Assembly (NCBI RefSeq): GCF_003970495.1
Contig: NZ_RXWW01000061.1
Span: forward strand, 96,023-160,022
DNA: 64,000 bases
Source of the DNA: Staphylococcus pasteuri
Lineage (GTDB): Bacteria > Bacillota > Bacilli > Staphylococcales > Staphylococcaceae
Direction: 5' to 3'
Position numbers and translations under genes: made by a program
Part shown: piece after piece, positions 19,670-28,147 of the stretch
How the letters are laid out: every line of letters starts with the position of its first letter
Position numbering within the stretch: the stretch's first letter is position 1
The notes under the pieces: generated by a model
Database searches by the model: none
Seen by the model: only the letters and a program-made list of their open reading frames with translations
What the model was told of the DNA's origin: nothing

Positions 19670-20560
19670 TTAGTTTTTATTAACTGAAGCATCATAGATT
19701 GAATCTACTGCGTCACCTAATGCTTTATCGAATTCTTCTTGTGATTGACTAGCTCTTAAGTCACTAGCTAATGCACGAGAGAAGCTTGCGATAAGATCTT
19801 CGTTGTCTTTTAATAATTTATTAGCTTCATCTCTGCTGTAACCGCCTGATAATACTACAACACGTACAACATTTGGATGTTGAGCTAATTCTTTATATAA
19901 GTTAGGTTGAGTTGGGATAGTTAATTTAAGCATAACTAATTGATCGCTGTCTAAATTGTCTAAACCTTTTTTAAGTTCATCTTTTAAGACATTTTCAATT
20001 TCTGCTTTATCTTTAGCGTTGATATTTACTTCAGGTTCAATAATTGGAACTAAACCTTTAGCGATAATTTTTTTAGCGAATTCAAATTGTTGTTCAACAA
20101 CATCTTTGATACCTTGTTCATTTAATTCTAAAATGTTTGAACGCATTTTAGTACCGAAAATATGACGTTCATTAGCACGATCTAAAGTGTCGTCTAAATC
20201 GTCAATTGGTTTCATTAATTGAACACCGTTTTGTTCTTCAGCTAAACCTTTATCTACTTTTAAGAAAGGAACAACACCTTTATCAGCTAAATAGTCTCCA
20301 GTATATTTACCTTCAACTTCACGATCCATAGTTTGTTCGAAAAGAATCGCACCTAAAATTTTATCAGCTGAGAATGATGGTGAAGTTACAACGCGTGTAC
20401 GCATATCATGAACAAGTTTGAACATTTCATCATCATTGCTATATTCATCTTCATTAATACCATATTCTTTTAAAGCTTTAGGTGTACTACCACCACTTTG
20501 GTCTAATGCTGCAATAAAGCCTTTACCGTTCTTCATTTTTTCTAATTGTTCTTTATTCAT
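19670..20560 (-). CDS. fda: Fructose-bisphosphate aldolase, class I
   Basis: A 296-residue class I (Schiff-base) aldolase that cleaves fructose 1,6-bisphosphate to two triose phosphates. Family landmarks include [17 protein letters not shown] near the N-terminus, [12 protein letters not shown] and the active-site region around MLKLTIPT, and [19 protein letters not shown] upstream supports ATG 20560; an in-frame GTG at 20569 touches the ribosome site and is unlikely. It converges with padR on a shared terminator. Codon use is strongly biased, as expected for an abundant glycolytic protein. Confidence 0.94.
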   Translation of the reverse strand: MNKEQLEKMKNGKGFIAALDQSGGSTPKALKEYGINEDEYSNDDEMFKLVHDMRTRVVTSPSFSADKILGAILFEQTMDREVEGKYTGDYLADKGVVPFLKVDKGLAEEQNGVQLMKPIDDLDDTLDRANERHIFGTKMRSNILELNEQGIKDVVEQQFEFAKKIIAKGLVPIIEPEVNINAKDKAEIENVLKDELKKGLDNLDSDQLVMLKLTIPTQPNLYKELAQHPNVVRVVVLSGGYSRDEANKLLKDNEDLIASFSRALASDLRASQSQEEFDKALGDAVDSIYDASVNKN

Positions 20561-20712
20561 ACTTTCCACTCCTTAACTTAACTTTCATCTACAGTATGAT
20601 AAAAATTAATCTGATTCTCAAGCGATTCAACTTATAAATTTCAAGAAAATTACACTATAATAGTATAAAGTCAAAAAATCGACTTATAATAATGTTCGTA
20701 AAGGTGGTGGGG

Positions 20713-21174
20713 ATGATGTGTAGAAGAATAATAATCATTGGTAGTCCAGGAACTGGTAAATCAACTTTAAGCAATCTACTTAGCCATCAAATGAATTTAC
20801 CACTTTATCATTTAGATGACATATTTTGGAAAAATTCAATTTCAACTATAAGCCAACAACAATTTATTAGTAAAATTCAGAAAATAATAATGTTAAATAA
20901 ATGGATTATTGATGGAAACTATACAGATACTTTAGAAATGAGAGTGTGTAAGGCTGATACAATAATTTGGTTACAAGAAACACGATTAAAGTGTATGTTG
21001 AGAGCAGTTAAAAGATATATCAAACACGTTGTAACCAATAAAAATGTCGGTGCGAATCCTAAAACAATGAGTATAGAATTTCTAAAGTACATATGGGACT
21101 TTCCTAAAGAAAATCACGAAAAAATAAAAGCGATTAAACGTCAATATCCAGAGAAATTATGGATTATTAAATAA
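20713..21174 (+). CDS. P-loop nucleotide kinase-like protein (DNA topology modulation protein type)
   Basis: A 153-residue P-loop protein resembling adenylate kinases and the proteins annotated as FlaR or topology modulation proteins. The Walker A motif GSPGTGKSTL is at the N-terminus, followed by LPLYHLDDIFW and NKWIIDGNYTDTLEMR, a pattern shared by this group. AAAGGTGG precedes ATG 20713. It has its own short unit, with no terminator visible behind it. The substrate nucleotide is unknown. Confidence 0.75.
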   Translation: MMCRRIIIIGSPGTGKSTLSNLLSHQMNLPLYHLDDIFWKNSISTISQQQFISKIQKIIMLNKWIIDGNYTDTLEMRVCKADTIIWLQETRLKCMLRAVKRYIKHVVTNKNVGANPKTMSIEFLKYIWDFPKENHEKIKAIKRQYPEKLWIIK

Positions 21175-21331
21175 CCAACAATTATTTCCGATAATTTATG
21201 TATGTAAAATACAAATTAAATGATGCAATGTGCTAATATATAATTAAGAAAAGTTTTCTTTAATTTAATATATTGTTTAAAAACATAAAATGGTTAAGAA
21301 ATCTTTTTTAATAAACATAAGGGGTTTAGGG

Positions 21332-22549
21332 ATGAATCATAAAAAATTATGGGTGACATTAGCAGCAAGTTCAATAATTATCGCAGGTTGTAGTAATGGT
21401 AGCAATAATGGCAACAATGATAATAAAGATACTAATAAATCAGAACAAACAGCAAACCAAAAGAATAAAGTAGCATACCCTAAAGATGGTATTAAAGGTA
21501 TTTATGTTACGAGTAATTCAACACAAGGTGAGAAAATAGATCAATTGATTAAATATGTAAAAGATGCAAAATTAAATGCAATGGTTATCGATGTTAAAGA
21601 TGACGAAGGTAATGTCACTATGAAATTTAATACAGGTAATAAATTGATAGATAAAAATACGATGGATATTGCAGAAGCAAAACCATTATTGAAAAAATTG
21701 AAAGATAATGATATTTATCCCATTGCTCGTATAGTCACATTTAAAGATACTAAATTAGCTAAAGAACACCCAGAGTGGTCATTTAAAGAAAAGGACGGCT
21801 CAGTTTGGCAAAATGGCAAAGGAGAAAGTTTTGTTAACCCATTTGTCAAAGATGTTTGGAAATATAATGTAAACATTTCAAAAGCAGCCGCAAAAGCCGG
21901 ATTCCAAGATATTCAATATGATTATGTTAGATTCCCTGAAGGTTTTGAAAATGAAGCAGATCAATTAGATTATGATAAAGGCGATTATAAAAACAGTAAA
22001 TTAAGTAAAGGTGACCAACGTGTAGATACGGTCACAAATTACTTAGAATATGCACATAAAGAATTAAAACCGTATAAAGTTAAAATATCTGCAGATGTTT
22101 TTGGTTATTCTGCACTAGTAAAAAATGCGCCAGGAATTGGACAAAGTTTCCCTAAAATCTCTAAAAATGTTGACGCTATTTCTTCAATGATTTATCCGTC
22201 CCATTGGAGTCCAGGCGATTTCGGATTAGAAGCGCCAGATACAGAACCATATAAAACAGTAAATAGATATATTCAAAAGGAAAATAGTATTTTAGATGAA
22301 TTAGGTAAGAAAAAGCCAATTTCAAGACCTTGGATTCAAGACTTTACTGCTTCTTATTTAGGAGAGGGAAATTATAAAGAATATGATGCACAAGCATTAT
22401 CTGATCAAGTCCAAGCTTTAAAAGACAATGGTGTGAATGAATTCTTATTATGGAATGCAGGTAATGACTATACTGAAGGCGCTAACTTTAATCCTAAAAA
22501 AGGTGAAAACCAAGATAAAGATTATCAAAAGGATAAACAAAATAAGTAG
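21332..22549 (+). CDS. Lipoprotein with a GH-like TIM-barrel domain (DUF4015 type)
   Basis: A 405-residue lipoprotein. The signal peptide ends in the lipobox IIIAGC, followed by an N/D/K-rich spacer and then a glycoside hydrolase-like barrel: IKGIYVTSNSTQGEKID, LNAMVIDVKDDEGNVT, DIQYDYVRFPEG and an aspartate/glutamate-rich core. This pattern is that of the DUF4015 putative glycoside hydrolases. AAGGGG supports ATG 21332 rather than the in-frame ATG at 21290. It would act on the outer face of the membrane, perhaps on cell-wall or polysaccharide glycans; no activity is known to me. Confidence 0.78.
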   Translation: MNHKKLWVTLAASSIIIAGCSNGSNNGNNDNKDTNKSEQTANQKNKVAYPKDGIKGIYVTSNSTQGEKIDQLIKYVKDAKLNAMVIDVKDDEGNVTMKFNTGNKLIDKNTMDIAEAKPLLKKLKDNDIYPIARIVTFKDTKLAKEHPEWSFKEKDGSVWQNGKGESFVNPFVKDVWKYNVNISKAAAKAGFQDIQYDYVRFPEGFENEADQLDYDKGDYKNSKLSKGDQRVDTVTNYLEYAHKELKPYKVKISADVFGYSALVKNAPGIGQSFPKISKNVDAISSMIYPSHWSPGDFGLEAPDTEPYKTVNRYIQKENSILDELGKKKPISRPWIQDFTASYLGEGNYKEYDAQALSDQVQALKDNGVNEFLLWNAGNDYTEGANFNPKKGENQDKDYQKDKQNK

Positions 22550-22560
22550 AAATTAAAAAC

Positions 22561-22595
22561 ACCTCTTGTGGCCAATTAACCACAAGAGGTATTTT
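22561..22595. terminator. Bidirectional terminator
   Basis: ACCTCTTGTGG pairs perfectly with CCACAAGAGGT between convergent genes. Confidence 0.88.
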
Positions 22596-22613
22596 ACAAT
22601 CAATAATATTGAA

Positions 22614-23975
22614 TTAGAATAACATTTGATCGCTACCGAACGTATCATTTAATGCTTGTTGAGCTAATACGTTTAAATAGTTCCAAGGACGGTCATAATC
22701 TGGTTGGAAGAAGAAGTCTTGTACTGCTAATTGTTCTAAAGTATAACCAGCAGAGATTGCAATAGAAATAGTATTAATTGCTTCTGTGACGTCTTCTTTA
22801 GACATTAATTGAGCACCTAGAATTCTATGACTATCTTCATCAAATATCACTTTCATGTGAATGTCTGTTTCATCTTGCATGAATTTAGGTCTAATAAGTT
22901 CTTTGACATATTTTTCACCTAAATTACCATCATAGCTGTCTTTTTCAGTTCCATGAACACCAGTTTGACCAAATTTATAATCAAATAATTGTAACCCTGA
23001 AGTACCAGAGACACGTGGCATTTCTACGTCATGACCTAACATATTTTTAGCAGCAGTCACACCTTGACGTCTTGAATTAGTAGCTAATGCAATATAACGG
23101 TCTTCTTCAATAGGTGCAAATGGTACTAATGTAGCATCGCCACCAGCATAAACATCTTTAGCTGAAGTTTCTTGTTTATGATTAATTTCGATAATACCTT
23201 TATTACCTAGTTTAATTTTGCCGTCTAACCATTCAGTAGCGGGTGCAACACCTACAGCTATTAATACTGTATCCGCTTCATATTCATTTTTATCAGTTAC
23301 TACTTTATTTACATTACCTTCATTGTCGCCTTCTAAAGCTTTTACTGATTCGCCGCCAATAAATTCTAAGTTATGTTCTTTACTATTTTGTTCTAAAATA
23401 TCAGTGAACTCAGAATCTAAATAGGTATTTAAAATACGTTCAGCAACATCGATAACTTTTGTTTCAATACCTGCTTTAGCAAATGCCTCTGCTGCTTCAA
23501 TACCGATATAGCCGCCACCAACTACAACAGCTTTTTTAGCATTAGGCATGCGTTTTTTAATTTGATCTGCCCATTCGCGACCACGCATAAATAGTACGTT
23601 GTTATATTTATCTATACCATCAAAAGGTGGTGCAACGGCTTTACCACCGGGACTTAAGAATAATTTATCATAAGATACTTCTGAACTATTGCCATCTTTT
23701 TCAACTGTAACTGTTTTATTATCTGTATCTAAATCCGTTACAGTACTATTAACATGAATATTAACACCTTGGTCTTTGTATGATTGTTCGTTTGCATAGT
23801 GTAAAGAATCTAAAGAAGGTGATACATCTTCTAAATAGCTTTGAATACCACAAGAAAGGAATGAAGGTTTGTCACCACTTTCGAATACTTCTATTTCTGC
23901 ATTTTTATCTTCTTTTAAAATAGTTTGAATAACTTCGTAACCTGCATGGGATGTACCTACAATTACATATTTCAT
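22614..23975 (-). CDS. NADH oxidase / CoA-disulfide reductase family flavoprotein
   Basis: A 453-residue pyridine nucleotide-disulfide oxidoreductase with a single redox cysteine, Cys42 in SFLSCGI, as in water-forming NADH oxidases and CoA-disulfide reductases. The FAD motif is at the N-terminus (VIVGTSHAG), the NAD motif is VVVGGGYIGIEAAEAF near residue 155, and the second FAD segment is VYAGGDATLV. The dimerisation domain is C-terminal. The SCGI context favours NADH oxidase over the CoA-disulfide reductase form. GGAGG lies upstream of ATG 23975. It would regenerate NAD with oxygen, complementing the fermentative genes nearby. Confidence 0.8.
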   Translation of the reverse strand: MKYVIVGTSHAGYEVIQTILKEDKNAEIEVFESGDKPSFLSCGIQSYLEDVSPSLDSLHYANEQSYKDQGVNIHVNSTVTDLDTDNKTVTVEKDGNSSEVSYDKLFLSPGGKAVAPPFDGIDKYNNVLFMRGREWADQIKKRMPNAKKAVVVGGGYIGIEAAEAFAKAGIETKVIDVAERILNTYLDSEFTDILEQNSKEHNLEFIGGESVKALEGDNEGNVNKVVTDKNEYEADTVLIAVGVAPATEWLDGKIKLGNKGIIEINHKQETSAKDVYAGGDATLVPFAPIEEDRYIALATNSRRQGVTAAKNMLGHDVEMPRVSGTSGLQLFDYKFGQTGVHGTEKDSYDGNLGEKYVKELIRPKFMQDETDIHMKVIFDEDSHRILGAQLMSKEDVTEAINTISIAISAGYTLEQLAVQDFFFQPDYDRPWNYLNVLAQQALNDTFGSDQMLF

Positions 23976-24130
23976 TATTACATTACCTCCTAATGTATTT
24001 ATATATATAAGCGTTTATATATTGAATTTGTCTACAGATAATATATACCACGACATAGTTTTTTTATTCAGGTTGTTCTAAAATAGTAGGCATTTTTCAA
24101 AAATTCGTCACTATTTAAATGAGAAATTAT

Positions 24131-24171
24131 ATAAAAAATAGAGAGTTATCATTTTAAAAACGATAACTCTC
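24131..24171 (-). terminator. Terminator after the LPESG surface protein gene
   Basis: On the minus strand, AGAGAGTTATC pairs with GATAACTCTCT and is followed by ATTTTTTAT. Confidence 0.85.
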
Positions 24172-24189
24172 TACATATATATATTGAAT

Positions 24190-24747
24190 TTATGAGGTTT
24201 TTCTTAATTGTCTTTGGCTAATAAGTATTGTACCTGCAACAAGTGACAGACCAGCTAATGCTTCATTAGGTAGTATATCTTTTTGGCCAGATTCAGGTAG
24301 TTCATCTGATTTTACATGACCAACATAGTAAGCATTTAACTCTTTTGTACTGTCTACAGATGTATTTTCTTGTTTAGCATCTTCTTTTTCGTTATAGGAT
24401 TTTGAACTAATACCTTGTGCAGTATAATTATCTTTTGAATTTAAAGTACTATATTCTCCAAAGTTACCACTTTTATATTCAACTTCACCATTTTTATATA
24501 CTTTATATGTTCCAACGCCAACACCAGATTTATTGTTTATACCAATGATGAAATATTGTCCTTTATCTTTAACTTGATTAAAGTTTTGCAAGTCGGGATT
24601 ACCACCACTATTTGTCATAGCCTGTTTTGCCACTTGGACGGCATTGTTTGTTGTGACTTCCTCAGCTTTAGCTTCACTAGCAAATGATGTTGAAAAGAGA
24701 ACAGCAGTTGCTAAAACAGTTGTTACTAGTATAGAGCGTTTCTTCAT
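24190..24747 (-). CDS. Small secreted protein with an LPESG-type sorting signal
   Basis: A 185-residue protein with a classical signal peptide (MKKRSILVTTVLATAVLFST, cleavage near AKA-EE). A globular middle contains GQYFIIGINNKSGVGVGTYK and VYKNGEVEYKSG. The C-terminus has LPESG at 150-154, a short hydrophobic stretch and a basic RQLRK tail, which is the architecture of a sortase substrate with serine in place of the usual threonine. It is therefore probably surface-anchored, or retained by the tail if the motif is not cut. I do not recognise a function. It has its own terminator. Confidence 0.65.
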   Translation of the reverse strand: MKKRSILVTTVLATAVLFSTSFASEAKAEEVTTNNAVQVAKQAMTNSGGNPDLQNFNQVKDKGQYFIIGINNKSGVGVGTYKVYKNGEVEYKSGNFGEYSTLNSKDNYTAQGISSKSYNEKEDAKQENTSVDSTKELNAYYVGHVKSDELPESGQKDILPNEALAGLSLVAGTILISQRQLRKTS

Positions 24748-25051
24748 AATGAAAACCCCATTTCCAATTAGTGAATGATTTAATATTTCTTACATCAATA
24801 GTGTACCACCCATTTTTTATAAATAAGCTAATTTAAAGTAATCAACACTTAAACTTTAAGTTATGTTAAAGAACTTAATAATTCATACAGATGGGACTAC
24901 AACGATTTAAATTGATGTTGAAAACAATACTATTGTTAAAGTTATGTAAATTACAACTATTGTGTAAATGGATATATGTTTTTGAAATAATGTAGTTTAT
25001 AATAAAATTATAATGTAATGTATATACAAAAATAACAAAGGGGATTGTTTA
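24748..25051. other. Divergent intergenic region
   Basis: This holds the upstream regions of the LPESG protein (minus strand) and of the lipoprotein at 25052. It is AT-rich, and I see no clear dyad or ORF. AAAGGGG at about 25037-25043 is the ribosome site of the lipoprotein gene. Confidence 0.5.
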
Positions 25052-25984
25052 ATGAAAAAGGTAGCAGGGGCTTTATTAACAGCATCTTTACTTTTAGCAG
25101 GGTGCAGTTTTGGAAATAATGACAATGACAAAGGAAGTTCTAAAGTATCTGATGACTCAACTAGTGAGAGTAATAGTAACAGTGATAATAAATCGAATAA
25201 CAATCAATCTTCACAATCTAGTAGTAGTTCAAATAATTCATCTTCAAATCATTCAAAAAAACAACAAGAAGATACAAACTCTGAAGAATATTATGCTAAA
25301 GTTTGGTTAACTGCGCTAGATAGTTATAGAGGTTCTAAAGAAAGCCAATTTGAAGATTTAGAAATCCAACATGGAGATGTGTCAAATGGGCTCGTTAATC
25401 CATACATGCCTAAAAATTCTGCTCGTTTACCAGAAGGTACTCAAGTATTATTACCGAGTGTTAATGCAGCAGGTCAGGTTGTATATAAAAATAACAATGA
25501 TGGCACAATCACACTTTATAATGTTCCATCACATTTCCAAGGAAAAGAATGGGTTACACCTAGTTATTCCGATAGAGAAACACAAAGAATTATAGATGAA
25601 GCGAAAACAGTTAAATTATATGATGCGAGTCAATCCGAAATTGATAAAATGTTAAAATACATGTCATCTGAAGAAGTTAAAGGTTTTGGAGAACCTATTG
25701 ATGAAAATCAAGATTTTAGTGAATCAGACGATTCTGATGATAGTGATAGTTCTTCAGATTCTGAAGACACAACTGTAACGCGTGATAACGTGATAGATAA
25801 AGTTGAAGATTATGAAGGTCACAAATTAGATACTGACACATACACATATAAAGAACCAGAAAAGAATAGTGATGGAGAGTGGGGCTTCTCATTCACTGAT
25901 AAAGACGGTGACCTAGCAGGATCATATATTGTTGACGAAGATGGTAATGTTACTAAATATGATGAAAATGGTGACGAAGAATAG
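25052..25984 (+). CDS. Lipoprotein with serine/asparagine-rich spacer and a shared C-terminal acidic domain
   Basis: A 310-residue lipoprotein. The signal peptide ends in LLLAGC (Cys18), followed by a long Ser/Asn/Asp spacer to about residue 75. A middle domain then follows (YYAKVWLTALDSYRG, ARLPEGTQVLLPSVNAAGQV, YNVPSHFQGKEWVTP). An acidic Asp/Ser linker leads to a C-terminal domain of about 65 residues beginning TRDNVIDKVEDYEGH. That last domain and its linker are nearly the same as the C-terminus of the zinc-ribbon protein at 42016-43380. The shared domain implies a common extracytoplasmic ligand. The function is unknown. Confidence 0.75.
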   Translation: MKKVAGALLTASLLLAGCSFGNNDNDKGSSKVSDDSTSESNSNSDNKSNNNQSSQSSSSSNNSSSNHSKKQQEDTNSEEYYAKVWLTALDSYRGSKESQFEDLEIQHGDVSNGLVNPYMPKNSARLPEGTQVLLPSVNAAGQVVYKNNNDGTITLYNVPSHFQGKEWVTPSYSDRETQRIIDEAKTVKLYDASQSEIDKMLKYMSSEEVKGFGEPIDENQDFSESDDSDDSDSSSDSEDTTVTRDNVIDKVEDYEGHKLDTDTYTYKEPEKNSDGEWGFSFTDKDGDLAGSYIVDEDGNVTKYDENGDEE

Positions 25985-26001
25985 AAAAAGTTAAATAAGC
26001 T

Positions 26002-26039
26002 AAAAAAGGTCGATGCATGAATTTGCGTCGACCTTTTTG
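26002..26039. terminator. Bidirectional terminator
   Basis: AAAAAGGTCGATGCA pairs with TGCGTCGACCTTTTT (one wobble) between convergent genes. Confidence 0.88.
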
Positions 26040-26041
26040 CT

Positions 26042-26482
26042 TTATCTATATTTATTGTTCCTACTAATGAAACTGATACTGATATACATTAATAAAGTGA
26101 AAATAATATGTGCAATCATCCACCACATGTATTCTAACCAACTAAATGTGAAAAATGATCTTTGAGCAATACTAATAAGTAAAGGGTACATAATTACAAA
26201 TATAATCATTAATGGTAGATAAGCTAAATGATAAAAATGTTTAGAAATATAATACAAAATCACAAAAACAATATAAATGCTAATACCAATAAATAGGTGA
26301 ATAATTATCTCCATCCAAGTTGGTACATTTTGAGGATTAGTTAAAAAATCTATATTAAGTAACAATTGAGTTAAGTGCGTATGTTGTAAAAATAAGTCTA
26401 TAACGACATTACTTATTAATAAGATAAAGGAAATGATTATAGCACTTAAAAAATGGTATAAAATTTTTAAAATAAATAACAC
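26042..26482 (-). CDS. Small integral membrane protein, four predicted segments
   Basis: A protein of about 146 residues, mostly hydrophobic, with four likely membrane segments (about 5-27, 58-80, 85-105 and 118-138) and a basic C-terminus SRNNKYR. I do not recognise the family. The start is uncertain: GTG 26482 has only a close AGGA, and no good internal ATG exists before the first membrane segment. It converges with the lipoprotein gene on a shared terminator and is transcribed away from the aminotransferase gene. Confidence 0.6.
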   Translation of the reverse strand: MLFILKILYHFLSAIIISFILLISNVVIDLFLQHTHLTQLLLNIDFLTNPQNVPTWMEIIIHLFIGISIYIVFVILYYISKHFYHLAYLPLMIIFVIMYPLLISIAQRSFFTFSWLEYMWWMIAHIIFTLLMYISISFISRNNKYR

Positions 26483-26579
26483 ATCCTAACAGTTATTTGA
26501 TAGTAATGATTTCCCTATTTACTACTATTTATACACAAATATTTCAGTATAAATAGTAGTTATGATTATTTTTAGTTAG

Positions 26580-26594
26580 AATTTTCGGAAAATA
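26580..26594 (+). promoter_or_regulatory. CodY-like box at the aminotransferase promoter
   Basis: AATTTTCGGAAAATA differs from the CodY consensus AATTTTCWGAAAATT at two positions. It abuts a predicted promoter, TTTACA (26595-26600), 17 bases, TATATT (26618-26623). Confidence 0.6.
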
Positions 26595-26736
26595 TTTACA
26601 AATCTGAAAAATATTAGTATATTGAGTACTATCATCAAATCGAAATCATTTTATAACTGAGGAATAATGAATATTATTTTATCTAATTAATTAACAGTAA
26701 TGAAGTGAAGTTCAATCATGGAAGGATGATTTGATT

Positions 26737-28074
26737 ATGAGTAAAGCGCACGACTTAATAAAAGAAGATGAGCAATATTTTGCTAAATCTGGAAGAATCA
26801 AATATTATCCTTTAGCCATTGATCATGGCTATGGTGCAACATTAGTTGATGTTGATGGCAAAGAATACATTGATTTATTAGCTAGTGCAAGTTCACAAAA
26901 TGTAGGGCATGCACCAAAAAAAGTAACAGATGCAATTAAAAAACAAGTCGACAAATTCGTACATTACACACCTGCTTATATGTATCATGAACCATTGATT
27001 TGTTTGTCTAAAAAATTATGTGATATTACACCAGGTGACTACGAAAAAAGAGTGACATTCGGTTTAACAGGATCAGATGCTAATGATGGCATTATCAAAT
27101 TTGCCCGAGCATATACTGGTCGACCATATATTATTAGTTTTACTAATGCCTATCATGGCTCAACGTTTGGGGCTTTATCCATGTCAGCGATTAGTTTGAA
27201 TATGAGAAAAAGTTATGGACCGTTATTGAATGGTTTTTACCATATTCCATTTCCTGATAATTATAGAGGTTTATTTGAACAACCCGCTTCAAATACTGTA
27301 GATGAATATTTAGCACCACTTCGAGAAATGTTTGATAAGTATGTCCCAGCTGAAGAAGTCGCTTGTATTGTTTTAGAAACGATTCAAGGCGATGGAGGTT
27401 TATTAGAGCCAGTGCCAGGTTATTTCAAAGCTTTAGAAAGTATTTGTAGAGAACATGGCATACTCATTGCTGTAGATGATATTCAACAGGGATTAGGTCG
27501 CACAGGTACATGGAGTTCAGTTGAACACTTTGATTTTACACCTGATTTAATTACATTTGGCAAATCATTAGCTGGTGGATTACCTATGTCAGCTATTGTT
27601 GGCCGTAAGGAAATTATGGAGACACTAGAAGCTCCGGCTCATTTATTTACTACGGGTGCTAATCCTGTTAGTTGCGAAGCGGCATTGGCGACGCTTGAAA
27701 TGATAGAGGAAGAACATTTACTTGAAGCAAGCACTGAAAAGGGTAAATATGTGCGTCAAACAATGGATCGATGGGTAAAAGATTACGACTGTATCGGAGA
27801 TGTAAGAGGTATAGGATTATCAATAGGTATTGATGTCGTATCTAATTCTATAGAAAAGACACGTGATCCAGAAGCTGCATTAAAGATTTGTAACTATTGC
27901 TTTGATAAAGGCATAGTTATTATCGCAGTTGCAGGTAACGTATTAAGGTTCCAACCTCCATTGGTTATCACATATGAACAGTTAGATTATGCTTTAACTA
28001 CAATTGAAAATGCGATAAAAGCATTAAATAATGGAGAATTAAATCAATATGAAATAGAGGGCCAAGGTTGGTAA
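26737..28074 (+). CDS. Class III pyridoxal-phosphate aminotransferase
   Basis: A 445-residue omega-type (class III) aminotransferase. GLTGSDANDGIIKFARAYTG carries the phosphate-binding region, AVDDIQQGLGRTG holds the cofactor aspartate and TFGKSLAGGLPMSA contains the Schiff-base lysine (about K276). GGAAGGA supports ATG 26737 over the in-frame TTG at 26731. The family covers GABA, ornithine, beta-alanine and diamine aminotransferases, so the substrate is not fixed by sequence. It converges with bcaP, and a CodY-like box sits at its promoter, which suggests an amino acid catabolic role repressed in nutrient-rich cells. Confidence 0.85.
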   Translation: MSKAHDLIKEDEQYFAKSGRIKYYPLAIDHGYGATLVDVDGKEYIDLLASASSQNVGHAPKKVTDAIKKQVDKFVHYTPAYMYHEPLICLSKKLCDITPGDYEKRVTFGLTGSDANDGIIKFARAYTGRPYIISFTNAYHGSTFGALSMSAISLNMRKSYGPLLNGFYHIPFPDNYRGLFEQPASNTVDEYLAPLREMFDKYVPAEEVACIVLETIQGDGGLLEPVPGYFKALESICREHGILIAVDDIQQGLGRTGTWSSVEHFDFTPDLITFGKSLAGGLPMSAIVGRKEIMETLEAPAHLFTTGANPVSCEAALATLEMIEEEHLLEASTEKGKYVRQTMDRWVKDYDCIGDVRGIGLSIGIDVVSNSIEKTRDPEAALKICNYCFDKGIVIIAVAGNVLRFQPPLVITYEQLDYALTTIENAIKALNNGELNQYEIEGQGW

Positions 28075-28090
28075 TCTATAGTAAAAATAT

Positions 28091-28144
28091 CTAAAAAAAG
28101 AGAGTTCCACAAAGTGAATTAAACTTCGTGGAACTCTTTTTTAA
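28091..28144. terminator. Bidirectional terminator between aminotransferase and bcaP
   Basis: AGAGTTCCACAAAGT pairs with ACTTCGTGGAACTCT (one mismatch) with A-run and T-run flanks. Confidence 0.9.
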
Positions 28145-28147
28145 TTT

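Noticed and set aside
24006..24019. cre upstream of the NADH oxidase gene
   Set aside because: TATAAGCGTTTATA is palindromic but misses the key G and C of the cre core on both sides (two mismatches), so it is not convincing.
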